Origin: Phyllobacteriaceae bacterium UBA1059
GTDB taxonomy: Bacteria; Pseudomonadota; Alphaproteobacteria; Rhizobiales; Rhizobiaceae
Length of the DNA: 12,532 bases
Assembly: GCA_002316345.1 (NCBI GenBank)
Contig: DCDI01000185.1
Location: forward strand, 26,195 to 38,726
Direction of reading: 5' to 3'
A program made the translations under genes and the position numbers. Under the pieces are notes generated by a model. That model searched no databases. It was not told the origin of the DNA and was given only the letters and a program-made list of their open reading frames with translations. Shown piece after piece: positions 1 to 5,911 of this stretch (positions within the stretch are counted from its first letter, which is position 1; each line of letters begins with the position of its first letter).

Positions 1-1
1 C

Positions 2-100
2 TACAAGATCGGCAACATCCGCCAAACGCGCTCCACCTTTTCGCTGCGGACGCTGAAGCGAGCGGAGTCGGTTGATCCCGTGAGACTTGGCGAGCGCTGA
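2..100 (+). CDS. Lrp/AsnC-family transcriptional regulator, C-terminal fragment (partial)
   Basis: The window opens inside a plus-strand reading frame that runs 32 codons to a TGA at 98-100. The peptide contains TRSTFSLRTLKRAE, which resembles the last beta strand of Lrp/AsnC regulators, where a TR-[ST]-x-F-x-LR-x-[IVL]-K pattern ends the ligand-binding RAM/ACT-like domain just before the C-terminus. The DNA-binding half lies outside the window, so target and effector cannot be judged. Lrp/AsnC proteins usually control amino-acid metabolism or transport. Nothing links it to the glycosyltransferase genes that start 700 bases downstream. The call rests on one short motif; it could be another protein's tail. 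Confidence 0.45.
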   Translation, partial: YKIGNIRQTRSTFSLRTLKRAESVDPVRLGER

Positions 101-257
101 CGCCGGTCATATGCACCGTAGAACTCAGGCCATATCGGCAGGGTTTGGACATAGGTCGTCATCCTCCCGGGTGATCCTGTCTGCTTTTGAATGCCGCATC
201 CATCATCGCTGGCACTGAAGACCTTGCCAGCTTGCCCGTGCACGTTAGCTCGTGACG

Positions 258-701
258 ATGGCACCCACCGGTTCGTTCGATCTTTCGCGCTTCCTTGATG
301 CTCAAGCCGGCACTTACGCTTCGGCTCTTTCGGAGTTGCGAGGTGGCCGCAAGCTTAGTCACTGGATGTGGTTCATTTTCCCGCAGTTGCGTGGGTTAGG
401 TCGATCGCCGATGGCGGAGCGGTACGGCATCATTGGGCTGGCTGAGGCTCAGGCTTATCTGGCCGATTCTGTCCTGGGGTCGCGGCTTGAGGAATGCACG
501 GCCGCCGTTCTGTGCCACCCTCACTTGTCTGTGCATAAGATCTTTGGCTCACCGGATGATTTGAAGTTTCATTCGTCGATGACGCTGTTTTCGCTGGCGG
601 CAGGTGGAGGGTCTGTTTTTCGGGAAGCGCTTGAGGCTTTCTTTTCGGGCAAGATGGATAATGGGACGCTGCGGCTGCTGAAGCTGGAGCCAGATGCGTA
701 G
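258..701 (+). CDS. DUF1810 family protein
   Basis: A 147-residue cytosolic protein of the DUF1810 family, a widespread bacterial family of about 140-150 residues with no established function. The family pattern is clear: an N-terminal FDLSRFLDAQ, then a central HWMWFIFPQLRGLG block followed by A-E-R-Y-G-I, and a C-terminal IFGSPDDLKFHSSMTLF block. The length is complete. The start is either GTG at 252 or ATG at 258, both in frame; ATG is preferred only because it is the commoner codon, as neither has a clear Shine-Dalgarno sequence. The gene stands alone: 157 bases follow the preceding stop and 121 bases separate it from the convergent glycosyltransferase gene. It looks like flanking housekeeping or accessory DNA, not part of the sugar cluster. 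Confidence 0.88.
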   Translation: MAPTGSFDLSRFLDAQAGTYASALSELRGGRKLSHWMWFIFPQLRGLGRSPMAERYGIIGLAEAQAYLADSVLGSRLEECTAAVLCHPHLSVHKIFGSPDDLKFHSSMTLFSLAAGGGSVFREALEAFFSGKMDNGTLRLLKLEPDA

Positions 702-822
702 TCATCGGTCGCGCCAGCTGAGCGTATAATATGTGCTGCCAAAGTGTGGCGAAGGTGGCGGCTTTCAGCAAGACATCAAGATAACGTGGTGGCCGCTTCA
801 ATAACGAGATTTGCCTGCTTGT
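702..822. other. convergent intergenic gap, no recognised element
   Basis: These 121 bases separate the stop of the DUF1810 gene (plus) from the stop of the first glycosyltransferase gene (minus). A terminator for both would be expected, but I find no hairpin followed by a T-run on either strand. The gap holds a TATAAT at 725-730 without a matching -35 box and an 11-base near direct repeat (754-764 and 788-798). Confidence 0.5.
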
Positions 823-1959
823 CTAACTAGCCCACAACTCATCAACCAGCGTTTCAAGCCATACGGCGCCGCGGTCGGCGGCTTGTGGTGCGTAGATCGA
901 ACGAATTGCGTCGGTGTCTATCGAACGTGCTACGGAAAGAAGGTCGTTCCAGGAAGAAAAATCGCCTGGCCAGCGTGGAGCACTGATGGCAGCGCCGAGT
1001 TGCACCAGGCTTTCCGCTTTCCGAACCTGCTCACCGAAGTAGCGCCATTCCGGCATGATCACGAGCTTTTGGCCGATCCGGGCGACTTCGTGGATGGTGT
1101 TGTCGCCTGCGGACGCAATCACGATGTCCGCTGCAGCCAGGTAGTCGGTGACATTCTCGACCCAACCAAGTTCACGAAGGTTGGAGAAGTCTGTTTCATG
1201 TCCTTCGCGATGAGTCGGCCCAATTGTGAGCCAGAGGGCATCAGGTGCCGCACGAGCGGCGACCGTGAGCGGAGCGTAGGGCGTGCCGGCACCGCCGCCG
1301 CCGGTAACGACCACGATCAGCTCGCGATCGGCATCGAGGCCGAGGCTCCGGCGTGCTTCCTGTTTTGAGGGCACGTCGGTCAGCGTTGTGCAGAGACCGC
1401 CGGTATACAAGGTCTTGGCACGCAGATAGGCGGGATAGTCGTCCTGCTCCAGGCGCTCGTCAAAGGGCGCGAGCATACCGACGGCTGCTTCATAGGCGCC
1501 GATATGGCCGATATCGGAGCGGTCGCCGTGCATCCGGATCTGCACGGACGGAACGCTGGCGATACGGGACAAGAGACCGATTTCTGCTGAAACATCCACC
1601 ACCAGAAGACCGCTTTGGCGATCGTCGAGATGATCGAGGATCAGGCGCATGGTTCGCCGCATTTCGGCGAGACCGAGCGGCACGCAATGCATGACTTGCG
1701 GCGTCGGTTCGGCATAAAGCCGTGCCGTGGGAACCGCAGCGCCGATCATGTTCGGAAGGGTGATGATCTCGATGTCACGCTTGAAGCCTGCGAAAAGTTC
1801 GGGTCCAGCCGTCAGAACCGAGACCGGCCGGTCCTCGGAGAATTGGGCGATCAACGCCATTGCGCGATTGGCATGCCCTCGGCCTTGATGATGGACGAAA
1901 AAGGAGATCGGCTTCTTCAATGACTGGTCTTTCAAGTTGATGACTTCCGGTTCCGGCAA
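823..1959 (-). CDS. MurG/GT28-like GT-B glycosyltransferase
   Basis: A 378-residue glycosyltransferase of the GT-B fold, closest in pattern to the MurG/GT28-like group that uses nucleotide sugars. The N-terminal domain carries HHQGRGHA (residues 23-30), the glycine/histidine loop typical of this group. The C-terminal domain has a TGGGGAG loop (219-225), WVENVTDYLAAADIVIASAGDN (266-287), then E291 and a P-E-W-R-Y-F-G-E-Q stretch (303-311), matching the donor-binding region where an E-Q pair contacts the sugar nucleotide. No signal peptide or membrane helix is visible, so it should act in the cytosol or at the inner membrane face. The start is uncertain: the frame opens after a TAG at 1996-1998, no ATG lies before the fold begins, and TTG at 1957-1959 is the likeliest choice although it lacks a good ribosome site. 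It is divergent from the GT29-like gene. Donor and acceptor are unknown. Confidence 0.85.
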   Translation of the reverse strand: MPEPEVINLKDQSLKKPISFFVHHQGRGHANRAMALIAQFSEDRPVSVLTAGPELFAGFKRDIEIITLPNMIGAAVPTARLYAEPTPQVMHCVPLGLAEMRRTMRLILDHLDDRQSGLLVVDVSAEIGLLSRIASVPSVQIRMHGDRSDIGHIGAYEAAVGMLAPFDERLEQDDYPAYLRAKTLYTGGLCTTLTDVPSKQEARRSLGLDADRELIVVVTGGGGAGTPYAPLTVAARAAPDALWLTIGPTHREGHETDFSNLRELGWVENVTDYLAAADIVIASAGDNTIHEVARIGQKLVIMPEWRYFGEQVRKAESLVQLGAAISAPRWPGDFSSWNDLLSVARSIDTDAIRSIYAPQAADRGAVWLETLVDELWAS

Positions 1960-2030
1960 GATGATGCCAGGAAGCCAAGAGTCCAGATGACCGTCCTACA
2001 TTTCGGGTGAGAGATCATCATCGTGCCGGA
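1952..2030. repeat. imperfect inverted repeat covering both divergent start codons
   Basis: Read outward on each strand, the two divergent genes begin with almost the same 15 bases: CATCATCTTGCCGGA on the minus strand (1966 to 1952) and CATCATCGTGCCGGA on the plus strand (2016 to 2030), 14 of 15 identical, with 49 bases between the arms. The single mismatch is the first base of the start codons, TTG and GTG. It could be a symmetrical operator or duplicated leader sequence; whether it is functional is unknown. Confidence 0.5.
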
Positions 2031-2661
2031 GGCTGCAGCTTTGGAAAACGACATCCCCCGTTCGGTCGCCATCGTCGGCAACGCACCTGATTTGCACTCG
2101 CTCAGCAGCGCCGATCAAATTGATGCTGCCGAGTGGGTTGTTCGTTTCAACAACGCTTCCGGGTTCGGTACGTGGTCGGGCAAACGGGTAACGCATCTGG
2201 CGCTTGTCAATCATGGCGGCCAAATGGAGGAGTGGCTGAGCGATGCCACTTTCGTGCAGCGCCCTGTTGTTCAACAAGCGAGCCACATCCTCTTCCCTTT
2301 TCCACGCAAGACCGAGAACCCGAGCGCGCAGGAAAAAGACGGGCGCGATTGGACAGACGCCGCACAATCCTTGTTGGAAAGACCGAAGGTTTCCGTGACC
2401 ATTCTGCCGGGAACGGTTCATCAAAGCGCAAGACAGCTTCTCGCGTCATCTGAAAATAGGGTCCCAACGCCAAGCACGGGCTTTCTGGTAGCGCTGTTTC
2501 TGCTCGGCATGCTTCCGACGCAAACCAGGATTGATGTTCATGGCTTCGGGTTTGAAGGCTGGAGCGGCCACTCCTGGATGGAAGAAAAACGCTGGTTTGA
2601 AGAGCAGGCAGACCAAGGAAGACTGACGCTGCATTCCCTGCCCCGAAAAAGTGCTTCATGA
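2023..2661 (+). CDS. GT29-like (sialyltransferase-fold) protein
   Basis: A 212-residue protein with the sialylmotif layout of glycosyltransferase family 29. Motif L-like: VAIVGNAPDL (15-24) then IDAAEWVVRFNNA (33-45) and a G-K-R-V-T-H stretch (53-58). Motif S-like: P150-S-T-G (150-153) followed by a hydrophobic helix and DVHGFGFEGW (171-180). Motif VS-like: H183 and E187 in HSWMEE. In the animal enzymes these segments bind CMP-sialic acid. Bacterial homologues are soluble, short and functionally uncharacterised, so CMP-sialic acid, CMP-Kdo or another donor is only a guess. No signal peptide or membrane anchor is present. GTG at 2023 is chosen because a GAGAG-type ribosome site lies 9 bases upstream. 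The stop overlaps the next start as ATGA (2658-2661), implying translational coupling to the GT2 gene. It may instead be a non-catalytic member of the fold. Confidence 0.7.
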   Translation: MPEAAALENDIPRSVAIVGNAPDLHSLSSADQIDAAEWVVRFNNASGFGTWSGKRVTHLALVNHGGQMEEWLSDATFVQRPVVQQASHILFPFPRKTENPSAQEKDGRDWTDAAQSLLERPKVSVTILPGTVHQSARQLLASSENRVPTPSTGFLVALFLLGMLPTQTRIDVHGFGFEGWSGHSWMEEKRWFEEQADQGRLTLHSLPRKSAS

Positions 2662-3638
2662 CCTCGCGCTGCTTTGTTTGTTCCGCATCGATGTGGACCG
2701 AAACGAACCGTACCCTGCTTTTTGCCGGCGGAATCGAGCGGAGGTTCGAGCTTGCATGCGGGTCATGCGGGGTGCTGGTCGACGATCCCTCGGCGGGGAC
2801 CCGTGACCTGCATCATTTGAAGACAAGAACAGCACAAGGCCATTACGTTTCCGATGCCGATGCTGGCTATGGCCTGGACATCTACACGCTTCGAACGGCT
2901 GCAACGCGTTTCGGGAGAGCCGTTATCCCCTTGGAGCCGGATCAGGAACACGCGTTGTGCAACCCGCACGGCAACCTGGCAGCCGACGCGTCGATCATCG
3001 ATGTCGCACAAATCGAACCAACGGCACTTTCGCTGGGGATCCTTTGTCGTGCGGAAGACGTCACTGACGTGCTGGACCGCCACGCCGAACACAGCGCATG
3101 GGCGCGCGAGATGGTCGTGATGGCGGATGCCCCCGCCGCGCCTGCCTCGATCATTTCAGACGCCAGGTTCGGCAAGATGGTCGTGCGGCTTGTGCCACGG
3201 CCCCTCGCGGGAGATTTCGCGGCGCAGCGAAACGCCTTGCAGGCGGCATCATCCTGCGCTTGGCAGATTCAACTTGATGCGGACGAGACGTTTCCGGTTT
3301 CGCAAGGTGAAAACTTGGCCAAGTTTGCCTCGCTGGCCGATCGGCAAGGCGTCGTTTCGATCGGACTTCCACGCCGCAACCTGGTTGATGGCGTTTTGTC
3401 GACGCTTTATCCCGACACCCAGTACCGGCTGAACCGGCGCGAGCTTCGCTTCGCCGGCAGCGTGCATGAACGTCCGGTGCGTCCATGGCAGAAAAGCTTC
3501 ATTGCCTTGAACGCTGCCATCGACCACCACTTGACGCGAAGCCATGTTCTGGCGCGATCGAAGCACTATGAGGCGCTTGCGCCGGGCGAAGGTCGGCTCG
3601 ACGAGATGCGAACCCTGCTTGAACCCTATCGTGCTTGA
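2658..3638 (+). CDS. GT2-type glycosyltransferase with N-terminal CxxC/CxxC zinc-ribbon-like segment
   Basis: A 326-residue protein in two parts. The first 40 residues have C5-x2-C8 and C34-x2-C37, a spacing expected of a structural zinc ribbon. From about residue 121 the sequence is a GT-A glycosyltransferase of family 2, nearest in pattern to the WaaE/SunS-like group: a start strand TALSLGILCRAED, an EMVVMAD strand (151-157), the metal-binding LDADE (206-210), PRRNLVDG (238-245), a YPDTQYRLNRR stretch (251-261) and VHERPV (269-274), ending with a histidine pair (290-291). The section between the ribbon and the GT domain (about 41-120) matches nothing I recognise. It starts in the ATGA overlap with the GT29-like gene, so the two are probably made together. 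Its stop overlaps the end of the convergent GT4 gene by 13 bases. WaaE-type enzymes add glucose to lipopolysaccharide core; the acceptor here is unknown. Confidence 0.78.
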   Translation: MTSRCFVCSASMWTETNRTLLFAGGIERRFELACGSCGVLVDDPSAGTRDLHHLKTRTAQGHYVSDADAGYGLDIYTLRTAATRFGRAVIPLEPDQEHALCNPHGNLAADASIIDVAQIEPTALSLGILCRAEDVTDVLDRHAEHSAWAREMVVMADAPAAPASIISDARFGKMVVRLVPRPLAGDFAAQRNALQAASSCAWQIQLDADETFPVSQGENLAKFASLADRQGVVSIGLPRRNLVDGVLSTLYPDTQYRLNRRELRFAGSVHERPVRPWQKSFIALNAAIDHHLTRSHVLARSKHYEALAPGEGRLDEMRTLLEPYRA

Positions 3639-3642
3639 TAGG
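3625..3642. repeat. small perfect inverted repeat across two convergent stops
   Basis: CCTATC (3625-3630), a six-base loop, and GATAGG (3637-3642) form a perfect 6-bp stem covering the stop codons of both convergent genes. There is no T-run on either side, so it is not a standard intrinsic terminator; it may be chance. Confidence 0.3.
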
Positions 3643-4810
3643 CCGCGACCGCTTTCTGGTAGAGCGCCAGCGTTTCACGACCGAGCGTTTCCCTGTTGAA
3701 GCGGCCTGCCGCCTCCAACGCCTTCTTGCGCAACGTGTTTCGCAGGTCCGGATCGTTGAGAACCGGACGGATCGCAGCAGCAAGCGCGTTACCCGTATTG
3801 CGCTCCGCCATGATGCCGGCACCGGTCATGCCAACAAACACCCGCGCGCTGGCATCTTCGCTGGACGCGATCATCGGTCGCCCATAGGCGAGACCTTCTT
3901 GGTAAACGAGGCCAAAGCTTTCGTAGCGTGAAGGAGCCAGAACCGCATGCGCCGCTTCATAGAAGCCCGCAAGTGCCGTTTCATGCACGCGTCCCACTGG
4001 CTTTAGGCATTTTCGATCTTCCTGGTCCAGTCCAGGCGGGAGGTCGTCCGGCGCAATGCCGACGAGGTCGACAACAAAGGCGGGTATCGCGCCTTTTAGG
4101 GCTTCAACGCGCAGAATGGAAACGGCTTCCAGGATCGTGTCGAAGCCTTTGCGATGTTCGGCACGACCAACAAAAAGCAGACGAATGGGAGACGCGGTTC
4201 CGGAAGGGTAAGTCGCGTGTGCGGCTCTTTGCAGGCTGTCGGGCGAAAGGCTCAAGCCTATGACCGCATGGGGTTGATCATCGACCTGCAACCGGTAGTG
4301 CTCTTGCATGCGCTGACCGTGATCATCCGTATTGGAAATAAGGGCAGCGCTGCCTTGAGCCTGTTTTCGTTCCAGACGGTCGGCCGCCCAAGCGTCTACC
4401 CGATCACGCATCGAACCCGGATTGTCGCGTGAGAAGGCTGCGGGGGTCGAGTTACGGGTCACGACGGGAAGGCATGACACGAGCAGACTTGCCGGCGCGT
4501 ACCAGTTGGTGGCTTCAAGCACATCGAACGGGCGCCGCTTATGCTCGGCAAGGACCGCCTGGCGAAAGGCTGAAGGCGCAGCCATATGGCCAATACCTCC
4601 GAAGAGCCTGAGCTTGGCAAGCATGGCCTTTTCCGGAATGGCGCAGCCGATGAGTTGCACACCGTTGACCATCTCGCGTCCGGTCCGGTCCATCGTGAAC
4701 ACGGTCGCATCTGCGCCCGCTTCAGCAAGGCTTTCGGCGATTTCGCGCGCTGCCGTTGACAGGCCGCTCGGGGATGGCGGGTAGTCCCACGCCAGAAGTG
4801 CCGTGCGCAT
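3626..4810 (-). CDS. GT4 family glycosyltransferase (GT-B)
   Basis: A 394-residue retaining-type glycosyltransferase of family 4. It begins MRTALLAWDYPPSPSGLS, the usual first strand and glycine-rich acceptor loop. The Rossmann domain for the donor starts at LLFVGRAEHRKGFD (211-224), with the R/K pair that binds the donor phosphates. The E-x7-E signature is ESFGLVYQE (E297 and E305), followed by GRPMIAS. The length is normal and no membrane segment is visible. The ATG overlaps the stop of the upstream GT4 gene as TGATG (4812-4808), so the two are an operon with coupled translation. There is no good independent ribosome site. Two non-identical GT4 enzymes in tandem suggest two consecutive sugar additions. 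Donor and acceptor cannot be assigned from sequence. Confidence 0.88.
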   Translation of the reverse strand: MRTALLAWDYPPSPSGLSTAAREIAESLAEAGADATVFTMDRTGREMVNGVQLIGCAIPEKAMLAKLRLFGGIGHMAAPSAFRQAVLAEHKRRPFDVLEATNWYAPASLLVSCLPVVTRNSTPAAFSRDNPGSMRDRVDAWAADRLERKQAQGSAALISNTDDHGQRMQEHYRLQVDDQPHAVIGLSLSPDSLQRAAHATYPSGTASPIRLLFVGRAEHRKGFDTILEAVSILRVEALKGAIPAFVVDLVGIAPDDLPPGLDQEDRKCLKPVGRVHETALAGFYEAAHAVLAPSRYESFGLVYQEGLAYGRPMIASSEDASARVFVGMTGAGIMAERNTGNALAAAIRPVLNDPDLRNTLRKKALEAAGRFNRETLGRETLALYQKAVAAYQAR

Positions 4811-5868
4811 CAGCGGCCAAGAAGCTTGTGGTAGAGAGATAGGTAATCCCTTGCCATTCGATCGGAGGTAAAGCGCTCTTCGAAGCGGTTCCGGACGCGA
4901 GCGCGATTGAGCGTGTGGAGGCGCTGGATTGCCGACACAGCCTCCGCTTCACTTTCTACGATGAAGCCCGTGACGCCGTCCTCGACGATTTCGGGCACAC
5001 TCCCCTTTCGCCAGGCTATCACGGGTGTTCCACACGCCATGGCTTCGATCATCACCAGCCCGAACGGCTCGGGCCAGTCGGTCGGAAACAACAAGGCGTC
5101 GGCGCCGGCAAGCAGCCGACCCTTTTCGCGGTCGCCCAGCGGACCGACATAAACAGCCTCATCTGATAACAACGGCCGCACTTCATTGTCGAAGTAGCGG
5201 GGATTGCCGACATCGATGGTGCCCGCCAGGCGAATGGGCCGACCGGCGGCCCTGGCGGCGCGAATGGCCCGGTCCGGCCGTTTTTGATCCGTCATTCTTC
5301 CAACAAAAGCCAAGTAGCCTTCGCTCTGTGAAGAAAACGCATAACGATCGCGTTCGATGCCGTGATGCACCACACCCGCGCGATTGGGTTGCGGAATGCC
5401 GCTCTCCTGCGCGGCCGAGATCGCGGCAACCGGAAGATCGGGAAATCGCGAGAAGAAAAGTTCGCGATCGAGCTCGTCCACACGCCAATGGATCGTCGTT
5501 ACGCTCTGCCCACGGCGCTCGCCCAAAACAACGGCATGCGCAAACTCACCGTGACAGTGAATGATGTCGAACTGATCGAGGCGCGTTCTCAGATCCTCCA
5601 ACCGCGCAGCCTCCAAGACCGCCGGTATCGATGGAGGAACGGAACCCTGTTTTGCTTCAAGGAATGACAAACTTGGCAGGAGCCCGACCCGTTTGACCTC
5701 AACGGTACTGTCAGACGGCGCAAGAAGCGTTACGTTCACGCCTAAGCGTGTCAGCGCGACGGACAAATCGTTGATGATCCGCTCGGTGCCTCCATGATCT
5801 TTTGGAGGCACGGGGAAGATGGTCGGTGCGACTTGCGCAACGCGCAAGGGTTTTTGCCGATCAGGCAT
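4810..5868 (-). CDS. GT4 family glycosyltransferase (GT-B)
   Basis: A 352-residue glycosyltransferase of family 4 and first gene of a two-gene minus-strand operon. The N-terminal acceptor domain has APTIFPVPPKDHGGTER (14-30), where G-G-T-E-R is the conserved acceptor-side loop, then FDIIHCHGEF (100-109). The donor domain starts at YLAFVGRMTDQKRPD (185-199), a variant of the G-R-x3-x-K-G signature, and the E-x7-E motif is EPFGLVMIE (E267 and E275), followed by ACGTPVIA. Homologues of this shape (HGGTER, TDQKRPD) are common in alphaproteobacteria and are mostly uncharacterised. The ATG at 5866-5868 has a modest AGAG ribosome site. Its start is only 43 bases from the start of the sucrose-phosphate-synthase-like gene on the other strand, so the promoters must be close together or overlapping. 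Confidence 0.9.
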   Translation of the reverse strand: MPDRQKPLRVAQVAPTIFPVPPKDHGGTERIINDLSVALTRLGVNVTLLAPSDSTVEVKRVGLLPSLSFLEAKQGSVPPSIPAVLEAARLEDLRTRLDQFDIIHCHGEFAHAVVLGERRGQSVTTIHWRVDELDRELFFSRFPDLPVAAISAAQESGIPQPNRAGVVHHGIERDRYAFSSQSEGYLAFVGRMTDQKRPDRAIRAARAAGRPIRLAGTIDVGNPRYFDNEVRPLLSDEAVYVGPLGDREKGRLLAGADALLFPTDWPEPFGLVMIEAMACGTPVIAWRKGSVPEIVEDGVTGFIVESEAEAVSAIQRLHTLNRARVRNRFEERFTSDRMARDYLSLYHKLLGR

Positions 5869-5911
5869 AGCGTCTCTGTTTGTGGGGTTTTGAGTTGCGA
5901 GCTAGCGGGTA
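5869..5911. promoter_or_regulatory. 43-base divergent promoter region
   Basis: This is the only non-coding DNA between the two-gene minus-strand GT4 operon and the four-gene plus-strand operon. It is too short for two independent full promoters with leaders, so the promoters either overlap here or reach into the opposing coding sequences. I see no convincing -35/-10 pair or operator palindrome; the role is inferred from position. Confidence 0.4.

Noticed and set aside
725..730. TATAAT, a perfect -10 hexamer
   Set aside because: The hexamer 17 bases upstream (702-707) does not resemble TTGACA, and no plus-strand gene follows it before the convergent glycosyltransferase gene.
754..798. near direct repeat GGTGGC[G/C]GCTT at 754-764 and 788-798
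   Set aside because: It is only 11 bases with one mismatch and two copies, with no flanking structure; it could be chance.
430..801. 123-codon minus-strand open frame
   Set aside because: It mostly overlaps the DUF1810 gene on the other strand and has a low-complexity peptide with no domain.
811..1368. 185-codon plus-strand open frame
   Set aside because: It is antisense to the GT28-like gene, whose donor-binding motifs lie in the same bases; no family resemblance was seen in the plus-strand peptide.
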